Source: Triops longicaudatus (lineage: Eukaryota > Arthropoda > Branchiopoda > Notostraca > Triopsidae). From it: a DNA stretch of 64,000 nt. The position numbers and the translations under genes are program-made. The notes under the pieces were generated by a model. It did not search any database. It was not told the DNA's origin and saw only the letters and a program-made list of their open reading frames with translations. The stretch covers positions 1 to 64,000 of the forward strand of contig JAGQDJ010000059.1 in NCBI GenBank assembly GCA_022885665.1, read 5' to 3'. Positions 1-10,150 of this stretch are shown here, one piece after another (the stretch's first letter is position 1; each line of letters begins with the position of its first letter).

Positions 1-1245
1 CGATATGACAGACCATCGATGGGTTGATCCTGAGAAAAAGGAGTAGAGAGTTTCGAGAAACCCGAAATAACTAACGGCGTCAACGCAGCAATCGACAGCG
101 TTCCTTCCAACTAAATTCAAAGAGTGCGCTGCGCAAGGCACGAACACTGCTAATGGGTTCACTTGTATCAGCCGCGCTTGCATACCTGAGTAGCGGCCAG
201 ACATGTTACTGGCGTTGTCATACGATTGGCCTCGGCAGTTCTTGAAATCGATGTTTTCTTTCTTCAAATATGCCAAGAGAGTTTCCGCCAGATGTTCACC
301 TGTGTGGTTGCTTATTTGAAGAAACGTTAAAAACCGTTCAACTGGCTCACCTTTCCAAATATAGCGAACAATGACCGTCAGTTGATCAACGTGGCTCAGG
401 TCGGGCGTAGAATCCACAGATATAGAAAAATATCTAGCCGTTTGAATTTCATTTGCAATGGTGTTCCTGATTTTTTCAGCCATAATCTCGATGAACTCTT
501 CGAATATTGTTGAAGAAAGATATGAAGGCGTACCTCTTCCCTTGTTACCAAATTCTTGAATATGTTGAGCGAGGAAAGGGTCAAACACAGCGATGAGCTC
601 CATACAGCCAAGGAAGTTACCATTGCTTTTTGAGCCAATGATCTCGTTTTCTCCTCGCAAGGCTAGTCCACGTTCGGCAAGCAATGTTACTACGGCCACG
701 ACTCGTCGAAGAATTTCACACCAATACTGCTTCCTCTCATGCACCTGCTTTTCGAAACCAAAATCCACACGCTTCATTGCAGAACGACAGCAGCACATTT
801 TGAGAACACTCGCTCTGTGGAACTCACTTTTCTCATGATTGTCGAGTTTCTCTCGTCCGTTCTTCCAGTCACTGAAACCGTTTGCACAGGAAAATGAGTC
901 TTTTCCAGAAGTTGCCAAGGTACAGATGAAGCAATAAATTGAACCATTTGATGGGCTGTATATTATCCAATCACGTTGAAGAACTTCTCCGTTCGATTGT
1001 TTTGCAAGGAACATGTGATCATTAAAAGAGCGGTAATGTCCCTTTGGCTGCTTGACAGTTGCTTGGTAGAATCGTTTGGACTTGGGGTAACTACCCGTCG
1101 TTGACTTATTCCGGCATGAATCTGGACCAACTTGTAGCCAGTGATCGATTGTGAGGGAATGCACTGGAAACCAGTCTGCTGGATCAGTGGAAATGCAGCA
1201 TGCAGCTGATGAGATTGTTCCGTACCGTTTTGTAATCTTCCGCAT
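1..1245 (-). CDS. TTF-type zinc finger / DUF4371 hAT transposase (ZMYM1-like), partial
   Basis: The reading frame is open for 415 codons from an ATG at 1245 to the window edge, with no stop or frameshift. An in-frame TAA lies just upstream (1249-1251), so either this ATG is used or the frame is entered by splicing from the ORF at 1520-1903. The order is DPADW near residues 21-25, then a TTF zinc finger (C105-x2-C108, H137, H143), then an RNase-H-like transposase core. The core has the first catalytic Asp in SVDST (D278), the second in SYDNASNM (D343), and a CAAH motif (C371, H374). The final catalytic Glu and the C-terminal dimerisation region lie off the window. In this family the enzyme cuts and pastes the element in the nucleus. 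It could instead be a domesticated host copy, but the nearby hAT terminus argues for a transposon. Confidence 0.85.
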   Translation of the reverse strand, partial: MRKITKRYGTISSAACCISTDPADWFPVHSLTIDHWLQVGPDSCRNKSTTGSYPKSKRFYQATVKQPKGHYRSFNDHMFLAKQSNGEVLQRDWIIYSPSNGSIYCFICTLATSGKDSFSCANGFSDWKNGREKLDNHEKSEFHRASVLKMCCCRSAMKRVDFGFEKQVHERKQYWCEILRRVVAVVTLLAERGLALRGENEIIGSKSNGNFLGCMELIAVFDPFLAQHIQEFGNKGRGTPSYLSSTIFEEFIEIMAEKIRNTIANEIQTARYFSISVDSTPDLSHVDQLTVIVRYIWKGEPVERFLTFLQISNHTGEHLAETLLAYLKKENIDFKNCRGQSYDNASNMSGRYSGMQARLIQVNPLAVFVPCAAHSLNLVGRNAVDCCVDAVSYFGFLETLYSFFSGSTHRWSVIS

Positions 1246-1519
1246 TCTTTACGTACCTTGTATCTTAACCTTGTCCTTTAGAAGTGACCTTACTTATTTT
1301 GTTTTTGACCTTCGATGTTTTAAGAACTACTTAATTATTCTGACCTTTTATTGTTTGTCCTTTGTACCTGAGTGGTGTTGTGTGAGCATATATAAGGTGC
1401 GAAAAAGGTTTAGAGAGGACTTCAAGTGTCTCTGGGCAGTGAGACTCAAGCGTCGCTGCTCAGATGGCTAGTTAAACCTTGTTAAATTTAATTACCAAAT
1501 AGTGAAGTAAAATAAAACG

Positions 1520-1903
1520 TTAAAATATCGTAACGTGGTCTAAACAAGTAAAATTTGAAATCCTACAGTATTCGTTCAAAACCCGAGGCCTAGTAATTGG
1601 CACAGAGATAGTTGGCTCGGCTGTAATTTCTGTCACAGCCTGTTGCGACGGGACATGAAGATCGGGTGGTTGAGGATCAACAAGATGGCTTGGTGGCACC
1701 TCAGGAGCACCATGCTTGTCGGCGGACTCGTTGGCTGATGTGGATCCTGGATCAGCGACTGCTGATGATGACGAGGAGGCAGCCAATGTAGTAAAAAATG
1801 TGTTGATTGCATGAGTCTTCGCGATAACAGATTCCAGTTTTTCTTTTTTCTCCGCAGCCGCTCGTCGTTTCTCAGCACCAGACTGTAGTTGTCTTCTCGG
1901 CAT
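1520..1903 (-). CDS. N-terminal exon/ORF of the hAT (ZMYM1-like) transposase
   Basis: An ATG at 1903 opens MPRRQLQSGAEKRR, a Lys/Arg/Glu-rich start followed by an INTFF segment, a Ser-rich linker and a Pro-rich tail. The basic SGAEKRR-like start followed by an xFF motif is the usual N-terminus of ZMYM1-like hAT proteins, ahead of the TTF finger found at 1-1245. The frame also extends upstream to an ATG at 2146, but that extension is poorly conserved-looking, so the 1903 start is preferred. The link to the downstream ORF crosses about 270 bases with stops in frame. An intron is likely there, but I see no clearly good donor. The true 3' end of this exon is therefore uncertain (somewhere between about 1520 and 1600). 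Confidence 0.6.
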   Translation of the reverse strand: MPRRQLQSGAEKRRAAAEKKEKLESVIAKTHAINTFFTTLAASSSSSAVADPGSTSANESADKHGAPEVPPSHLVDPQPPDLHVPSQQAVTEITAEPTISVPITRPRVLNEYCRISNFTCLDHVTIF

Positions 1904-2261
1904 TGATTCAAGTTCGTTGAGAGCTGATATGTGAGACAAAAAAGCTTTATGGAATTTTAGGACAGGATGGGAGGCAGGTGGCTTTGTAGTTGAGTGCAGC
2001 AAATATTGTATTGGTGTGGTTTCACATTGACGTGTATGCAGTGAGTGTGAGGAGATAGGAATGACCTTGGGTAGCTGCACGCTGATTGGCTGAGTAGAGA
2101 TGTAAGGGATTTGTGAGTGCTTCAGCATGCCCCACATAACATGCACTCACACACACGTGTGCGCGCTAATACATCTAGCTTATAGCGTTTCTCTGCCCTC
2201 TTCCCATTGAAATCACACAAATATGGACTAAAAACAAACTATCGTATATAACCCATGGTTA

Positions 2262-2319
2262 GGGCGGGGGGCCCCGGGGCATTTGCCCCTTTTGCCCCCC
2301 CCCCCTTAATCCGGCCCTG
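2262..2319 (-). repeat. hAT terminal region with TIR-like end
   Basis: On the minus strand this reads CAGGGCCGGATTAAG, then a long G run, then GGGGCAAATGCCCCGGGGC. It is a C/G-homopolymer-rich hAT terminus. The matching inverted end is outside the window. Confidence 0.6.
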
Positions 2320-2648
2320 CCCGCCGGCAAAGTGCTAGGATTAGCAACGAGGACGCACCATGACACGAATTGCCATCTCTAAGAAAACCTTCACTTATCA
2401 GTTCAGTCGAGGAATTGTGACGAGCCCCTACAATCTCGGATATTCGTAGCGGGAGGACCGAGGAAGAAGCGATATCTTTGGGGTTGCCAAGGTCCCCGAC
2501 GCCTGGTACTGTGACGTACCCTTTCGTCGGGAGGACGATTTTCGCACGTCGGGTCCTTTAAGAAACAGTCCGCTTGTGGGATATAGATGTATTCAGTGGG
2601 GTTACAGGGGTTAACTAAGCTTACAACACGTTTGTTACTACCATCGCA

Positions 2649-2696
2649 ACACTTTAACAACGCAATACATTAACAACGCAACACATTAACAACACA
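2649..2696 (+). repeat. 16-bp tandem repeat, three copies
   Basis: Three adjacent 16-base copies related to ACACATTAACAACGCA lie at 2649-2664, 2665-2680 and 2681-2696, with one to three differences between copies. They sit in the presumed LTR/leader region of the gypsy element. Confidence 0.8.
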
Positions 2697-3019
2697 ACAA
2701 CTGTTCTACTCTCTCTTCACCACGTTTGTCTCTCCTCGACTTACTCTCACTCACTCCTTCGACTCCAACTAATTCAATCCTTCCACTTTCCTTTTCTAAC
2801 GCCAACTCCCCACTAACTCTCCAACTTTCACCTTCACCTTTTATGTACTTACCTTAACCTTGACCTGTCACTCTCTCGCAGTCACCTTGCATTTCACCTC
2901 GAGTCTCCAGAGACGACGCTTCGAGGAAGGCATCCAAGGAGCTTTGGGAGTGACAGTGCCCAAGACGGATACTGAACGTCACCCTACCACACTACCTCTA
3001 TCAACCCTGAGCACATTTT

Positions 3020-4085
3020 TTGCGTTACAGTACTGTTAAGTTCAGTAGGCTTGACAAAGAACGAGTGCAAGACTCACAAATCCCTATTACCCGACGAGAA
3101 AGTATTCGCCTTACCGACAAAGACAAACAAGCAGATCCAGTTAGCAATATACCCCAAGCTAACGCGACCAAACACGGCACCCCAGCATACGGCCTCTCCA
3201 GCTCGAACTTGGTTAAACTGATGGAGACTTCTCGGTATGACGGATTCAAATCCAAAAGTTCGGTGCTTTTCGTCGACAGGCACGAAAAAGCGGCTGACTT
3301 CAACGAGTGGAATGACGAAGATAAAGCCGTTTCTTTCAGGGCTAGTCTTGGAGGAACTGAATTGATGCGGCACCGCAACGAACACCGTCAGGACTGCGTC
3401 ATCTGTCAGCATGGGAACAAGTCACGGTTGACTTTAAAAAGGCCAGTCGCTTCCCAGGCACGTAACTACCGCTTTCTTACAAAATTGGAAATGCACATCC
3501 AGGGGCCCAATGAAACCATCAAATTGTATCAAATCGATGTATTAGGCTTATGTGCATACGTTGACCCGCGAATGACGGAAGCGCAAAAACTAGACTGTCT
3601 GTTCCGGGGCCTTGACCGAGTCTTGTAGAAGCACTAGCACAGCAGCGCATCGACACGTGCGAACCATTCCGCGAAGCGGCTAGGCCAAATCAAGCGCAGG
3701 CGTCGCAATCGTGGTGGTCCTTCGTAATCAGGAATATTGAGCAACGTGTGGCAGTGGCCGGCGTGGGGCTCCTTCATATGAAATGTGGTCCCTTGCAAGC
3801 GTTCCCAAGAAAACGGGCCAGCCTGAAATCAAGCAGTTGTTTAGTGAGCTCAGTGGTGTACTATCGCAGGGATTACAGCGGTTGGGACAGGAGCTCCGCG
3901 GAAACCAAGGTCCCTCATATCAAAATTCTCGAACGCATGATGGGGCTGCCATTTGTTCTAAGTTACATGGACCTGGCAATATCACCCGGAACTGTAGGGC
4001 TGAAGTCAGAAGCGGGAATAATCCACCAAATAAGAGGCCCGATGTGAGACAAAGCACACGTTTTAGTCAGAGCCCTACTAGGTGA
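3020..4085 (+). pseudogene. gypsy-type Gag remnant with broken zinc knuckle
   Basis: A 202-codon ORF (3020-3628) ends in a capsid-like part: a LFVDRHEKAADFNEWND segment where retroelement Gag proteins have W-x-ERFE-like text, then IKLYQIDVLGLCAYVDPRMT and AQKLDCLFRGLD, matching the usual Gag capsid C-terminal pattern (column of Leu/Tyr, then KL..LF.GL). The frame then shifts, and the nucleocapsid-like tail continues in another frame to 4085. That tail contains a CCHC-type knuckle at about 3950-4000 in which the second Cys is Leu and the His is Asn, so it should not bind zinc normally. No function is expected. Confidence 0.65.
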
Positions 4086-4975
4086 AGAGAGTTAATCGTA
4101 CAAACTTGCGACAGACAAGTCGTAGCTCACCAGACCGGGATCATGGGCGATGGTTAGTACCGCGCAATATTTCTACTATCCCCCTGACGCGGCTCGTTCG
4201 GATGGGGTTGACGGGACAGTCGCAACTTCCATCTTATGCTTTCAATGCCCGAATCTTGTTAGGGAGGTGATCATCTAAACGGCAAGGAAACAAAGGGAGA
4301 TAATTGATACAAGGGTCGCCGATCGTGTAATTTTCAAAGACTAGGTAATGCAAAATAAGGCAACAGTAGAAAATTAGGAAAGTATCGCAAGTTTGTTTAG
4401 GAAAAAGGGGTATCTTGGATTACAATTTACATAGGAAACAAAGAAGTAAGAAACAGGTCAGTAATATTCAACAATGGACTTACGGAACTGTTAGGGCGAG
4501 ACCACTGAGTTTGCGACGGCCCATTTACAACCGCGTCTGTTGTCGGACCTCGGCACGCGCAAAGACGAGCCTCCAGTCATTGAAGACACACCGTGTATCC
4601 TCGAATTCCCTGACAATTAGAATGGCGTTGTCCGTGCTCGAATTAAAGAGTAGCTAAGGAAGCGGGAACAATACCCGCGAAATCAATCTTTCTCATTTCT
4701 GTAATGTTAGTAAAGAAAGGAAGTCTCGACGGCAAGATGAAAATGCAGGGAAGGAGTTATTAGATCCTGCTTATTGAAGGAGTGGATTTATAGGAGTGCT
4801 TACTGAAACCGAAAGACGGTTGTTCGTTGAGAGATGAATCACTGTACGACGATCATTAACTACTTTTAAAGGAAAAGAACGGGTAGTTATGATTACTAAT
4901 TTCAGTAAAGAAGCCCAGCGGGTAGTCCAAGGAATGGTGTTGGGACACGAAGAAGAGAGGGAGCAACAAGGTTAC
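4086..4975 (+). other. gypsy interior without recognisable coding
   Basis: This lies between the Gag and Pol remnants, where protease and the RT N-terminus are expected. No DTG/DSG protease motif was recognised in any plus frame. The longest ORFs are 62 and 80 codons and look like chance openings in decayed sequence. Confidence 0.5.
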
Positions 4976-6545
4976 TCAGGAACAAGAAGTTTCTAGTAGT
5001 GAGTCCATATCCAACATTATCACAAAATCGTTAGGTGATAAGCAAGAGAAAGCTTTGGAAAGAGTGCTGCGGAAGCATAGGAAATGCTTTGCGGGTGGTT
5101 CCGCTGATCTAGGATCCACCAACGTAGTGGGGCACGATATAGCTGCCGGAGACGCCAAACCGATATTTCAAGCCCCCGGCCATGTAGTGGATAAGGAGGG
5201 CACCCGACCGGACGAAGGGAAGTTAAGAGTAGTCCTCGATTCTCCAACGCCCTAAAATCTAACAGGTATTCGCAGTTTTACGAGTCTTTGTTCTTACTAT
5301 CGTAAGTTCACCAAAGAGCTACCTCTGAGAGCGGAACCTCTTTCACGGTTAACGAAGATCAATGTACCGTTTGCTTGGGGTGCCGAACAACAAGCCACTT
5401 TTGATGATCTAATGATCTGAAGCAGGCTCTGGTGTCAGCTCCAATCTTGCTACACCCTATCTTTTACCGAGAATTCGAAATTCACCCCGATGCTAGTGAT
5501 TTTGGCATAGGTGCCGTCTTAAGTACAAAGACAGCACGAAGTTGAGCGACTTATCGCCCATGCTAATCGCCTTTTGAATGAAAGCAAATGGAATTGTTCG
5601 ACAACTGAAAAGAAATGTCTTGTGCAAGTTTGGGCAGTAAAAAATATAGGCCTTTTGTCTGGGGAAAACCTTTTGAAGTAATTAATGATTACCATACTCT
5701 TTACTGGTTGATGCCTAAAAAAGATGTGACGGGGCGCCTCGCACGGTGGTCTCTCGCGCTTATGTAGTGTGATTTCACCATTGCCCACCGAGACGGAAAA
5801 GTACACCAGGATGCCGATCTGCTCTCGCGAAATCCCGTTGACTCACCGTGCGAGGAGGGCGACGATGAACTCGGGCCCGTAGTTTTTCTTCTTAATAATG
5901 AAACCACCACGACTGTTGGGGAAGAACAACGTTAACGACCGACGATGGTCTAAAATAATCGGCGTATTGGAGCAACCTAATATTAACGCTAAAGATAGAA
6001 GAAGGTTCAACAGGTACACCTTACAAAGTAGAAAGCTCTTTAGGGGATTTATTAAATAAGGCAAAATGTATTATAAATTGTATATACCTATTTTACTCAA
6101 ACACGACGTCCTGTACATATGTAATGACGACTTAAGGGCAGGTCTTTTAGGTTTACGGCACACTTGGAATAAAATTTGAAAACGGTACTAATGAGCCCAA
6201 GTGTTGCGTGATGTTACTAAACATGTGAGATCATACAAGGACTGCCAAACAAGGAAATACGAGGCGTATGTGGGAGAAGGCCTATTGGTGCCTATTAAGG
6301 TAGAAAAATCGTTCGAGAAAGGAGGCATAGACCTCTTGGGAGCGTTCCTGGAAACCGAAAAGGGTAACAGGCATACCATAGTAGCGACAGATTATCTAAC
6401 TAAATGGTCGGAGACTCGGGTCGACCCATCCAGCATCAGCGAAAGAGGTGTCCAAATTCTTCGTACAACAGCTTGCACAACGGCATGGGGCCCCTGAAAC
6501 ACTTTTGAGCGATAGAAATATCAGCTTTACAGCAGAGTTATCGAA
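4976..6545 (+). pseudogene. gypsy-type Pol remnant (RT ends, RNase H, integrase); RT palm deleted
   Basis: Recognisable blocks in order: an RT N-terminal block (LGSTNVVGHDIAAGDAKPI, about 5110-5172); directly after it the RT thumb/connection block (GHVV..EGTRPD..KLRVVLDSPTP, about 5179-5253); the tether (SYYRKFTKELPL, FAWGAEQQATFDDL); RNase H with a DASDFGIGAVLS motif (about 5490-5520) and TTEKKCLVQVWAVKN; then the HQDADLLSRNP region (about 5805-5845). Integrase follows with a CKDC-like zinc half (here YKDC, about 6230), GIDLLGAF, ATDYLTKW (first catalytic Asp, about 6385) and LLSDRNISFTAEL (second Asp, about 6505). The catalytic palm with its YxDD motif is absent. Several stops and frameshifts are present. 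The element cannot be autonomous. Confidence 0.85.
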
Positions 6546-6569
6546 GAGTTAATTAACACCCTCTAGACC

Positions 6570-6985
6570 AACTACGAAACTACTTTTAAACTACTTGAAG
6601 ACCCATTAAAACGGGAAAGGAGAATACCGACAGAGGATTCACTGAAACTTGTGAACCGAGACCTAGAACAGTTGGGAGCTGATATACCGAACACTGTCTT
6701 AGCGAACAAAACTGAATAAGGTAAAACAACGCTACCGTTGCCAATCCTATGGTTATATATCAGCGAAATGCTCGAGTAAGGCTGAGAAATGCGCCATGTA
6801 TGCAAGCGAATAATACAAGACAGAAGAATGTCAGAGCAAACAATTCAAGTGTTCCAACTGCCAAGACAATCACACCTTTTTCGATCGAATCTGCCTACCC
6901 AACAAAATGAAATTAAGAAAAAGCAAAAACAACAACAAAACAAAAACGATTTGTCTCAAGAAAAGAAACCAGCTAAGTTCCTAAT
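6570..6985 (+). pseudogene. LINE ORF1 (Gag-like) remnant with zinc knuckles
   Basis: After a segment reading LLEDPLKRERRIPTEDSLK and a stop at about 6717, a shifted frame gives RYRCQSYGYISAKC (about 6735-6775), KCAMYASE, EECQSKQFKCSNCQDNH and DRICLP. Cysteine spacing of this sort (three successive CCHC-like knuckles) is typical of Jockey-clade ORF1 RNA-binding proteins. Some ligands are already changed (the GH of the first knuckle is GY, and the second Cys of the next is Tyr), and stop codons interrupt the frame. Confidence 0.65.
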
Positions 6986-7309
6986 ATAAAATATCAGGAA
7001 AAGTTTTACACAACTTCAAAAAACTTGTTACTAAATCTAAAAAAAAAATGAGTCTGTAAAATTGCAGTCTTAGAACCACCTAAAAACCTCGCTATTAAAA
7101 AATTTTCGGACACAACATAGCGAGATCGAGAGAAACATTTCTGGACAGCAGTTCTAACAACTCAGAATTCCCTATACGAGCTCGTAGAAATGCAACACTT
7201 TATACAATCTTTAAAATAATCACCAAAAGTTTAGTACAAAGCATCAGTGCAGCGATCTACAGAAGACGTAACAAAATACGGCACTAGTCCTAACCACTCT
7301 TTGGAAAAA

Positions 7310-8110
7310 ATATGGCAAAATATCCCAAAATGTCATTTTCACTGAGGACTTTAATGCCCATCATTGGATATGGTAATGTAAAAAAAAAAATAAAAATAAA
7401 AAAAAAAAAACCAGCGGGTATTCAAATTCAAGACTTCGTTGAAGAACACAACGTGGAACTTTCGAATGCCTGGAATGTTGGCATCTTCAATAACTCACGT
7501 GACTGGCTGTCGAAACTAGATCTTACGTTTGCTAACACGAACCTTTAGTCCAAGTTCTATATGGCTTTATACTACACTACTTTATACTAACTACTACAAC
7601 GAATCCGATCAAAAGGATACTATTTTAACTCTCGAACTGATTCACAACAAAGCTACAACACCATGTGGTCGTACTAAAAAGCAAACCGGCATGAAATGCA
7701 TACCAATACCGCCCAAGAACTACGTGATAATCACTATTGTCGAATATACAAAGCCACCATGATGTTGAAAAAGCAACGAATGCCCTCACTTCGATCATAC
7801 GACGTGCTATGGGTAAACACATTCACATTCCAAAAAGAAGATTAAACTATAAAAATCCCTGGTGGAACGCTAAGCTGAATAATCCCTTAGATCTCAAGCA
7901 TCCAAAGCTTTAAACAGATTTAAAGGGAAAAAATTACCGCAAATTGAGTCAGAGTGGAAGAAGCTAAGGAACCTCTATAGACTGCAAACAAGGGAATGCC
8001 GGATGAATACTGGGAAAATAAATTGAACTCTCCGAACTACAAAATTCTTTGGTTGATAGACAGACACTTAAGAATATGAAGAACAACACTAACTACGCAC
8101 CTTAAGCAAG
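7310..8110 (+). pseudogene. LINE endonuclease domain remnant
   Basis: An EDFNAHHWIW segment (about 7345-7375) corresponds to the GDFNAHH catalytic motif of LINE endonucleases, with Gly replaced by Glu. An A-rich tract (7379-7410) then interrupts it. The frame resumes with GIQIQDFVEEHNVELSNAW and a WLSKLDLTFAN segment matching the SDLTF motif near the domain end. Downstream pieces (RRAMGKHIHIPK, NPWWNAKLN) match the endonuclease-to-RT linker, where WWN followed by a run of charged residues is usual. Frameshifts occur at several points. Confidence 0.7.
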
Positions 8111-8229
8111 AAAATATCAAATCTCAGATGAAACCACAAAAATAATTTTTGTAGCTATAAAAAATTATTGGAGGAACTATTGCATTACCACACAGCTAAT
8201 CGGCAACCAATAACTCGAGACGCAACCTA

Positions 8230-9447
<1,218 letters not shown>

Positions 9448-9990
9448 AATAGACGCTATTGTGATTCTGATCTCCAGTTTCCTCCAGGAGCGAAAAGCTG
9501 TAATAACCTAAGGTACAGCTGAAAACCAAACACGCCGAATGTCAAAGAGAGTTCCCCAGGGATCGCCCTTTCTCCTCTCTTATTCGTAGTTTATGCTAAC
9601 GGTTGTTTTAGCACCATTAGACGCAAGAACATCAATGTTGAAGGTTATGCGGATTATGCTATTTTAACTACTTTTAGCAAGTCTAGTGAACAAAACGTTA
9701 AGCTGCTAGCCCAGAACATTTCTGCACTTGGAAAATCGGGCCTGAGACTAAATATTAGTTTCGCCAAAGAAAAAATGGAATTAATTCACTTCCACCGTAA
9801 GCAGACGACAGAAGACACCCCTGTCATCTAGGAACAAACGGCTAGTTTTCCAAAAAGCTTTGTTCGCTGCCTCGGGCTTCATTATGACTAAAAACTGAAC
9901 TGGACAAAGCACATATCATATCTAGTCAACCAATTAAATTTTTTGCTGCTAAGAATACGCAAGTTCGGTAAACTGTCGAGGCGCCCCTTT
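9448..9990 (+). pseudogene. LINE reverse transcriptase, palm and thumb part
   Basis: SFLQERKAVIT and KRVPQGSPFSPLLFVVYAN (motif B, PQGS) lie at about 9475-9600. NVEGYADYAILTTF follows at about 9640-9680; it is the motif-C YADD box with its second Asp changed to Tyr. LGKSGLRLNISFAKEKMEL (motif D/E region) and LNWTKHISYLVNQL follow. A one-base shift near 9570 and stops at about 9828 and 9890 break the frame. The YADY change alone would abolish catalysis. Confidence 0.8.
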
Positions 9991-10018
9991 AATGCATTTG
10001 CGTCGTATCGAGGCACCG

Positions 10019-10046
10019 TTTTTTTTTTTTTTTTTTTTTTTTTTTT
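10019..10046 (+). repeat. poly(T) run, 28 bases
   Basis: A run of 28 T interrupts the thumb-side LINE sequence. What follows (10047-10150) is A-rich and not clearly LINE. Confidence 0.95.
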
Positions 10047-10150
10047 GCGTATGTTTTTTAAGAGCAAGCAAAGGAACGACCTCTGGAACGGACACTGGAG
10101 TTATCACTCACTTACTTTAGTAAATACGTGGAAAGAGAGATTATAGGGAA

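Larger units (their letters stand above)
1..2319 (-). mobile_element. hAT-superfamily element (ZMYM1/TTF type), 5' part, runs off left edge
   Basis: The minus strand carries, in order, a terminal sequence starting CAGGGCCGGATTAAG (2305-2319), an ORF with a basic N-terminal start, and a long TTF-zinc-finger/DUF4371 transposase ORF that is open to the window edge. CAGGGCCGG-type ends followed by G-rich sequence are typical of hAT elements encoding ZMYM1-like proteins. The other terminus lies outside the window. The 8 bases beyond the end (2320-2327, CCCGCCGG) would be the target-site duplication but cannot be verified here. The open reading frame suggests a relatively young insertion, unlike the decayed retroelements next to it. 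Confidence 0.75.
2416..6550 (+). mobile_element. Ty3/gypsy-type LTR retrotransposon, degenerate
   Basis: Gag-like and Pol-like stretches occur in the right order on the plus strand (gag about 3020-4085, pol about 4976-6545), broken by frameshifts, stops and deletions. The left boundary is tentative: TGTGACGAGCCCC at 2416 looks like an LTR start, but no matching 3' LTR, primer-binding site or polypurine tract was found. The right side passes straight into LINE sequence at about 6550, so the 3' LTR is missing or was replaced. Between 4086 and 4975, where a protease should lie, I recognise nothing. Confidence 0.7.

Noticed and set aside
593..838. 81-codon plus ORF
   Set aside because: Shadow of the minus-strand hAT transposase frame.
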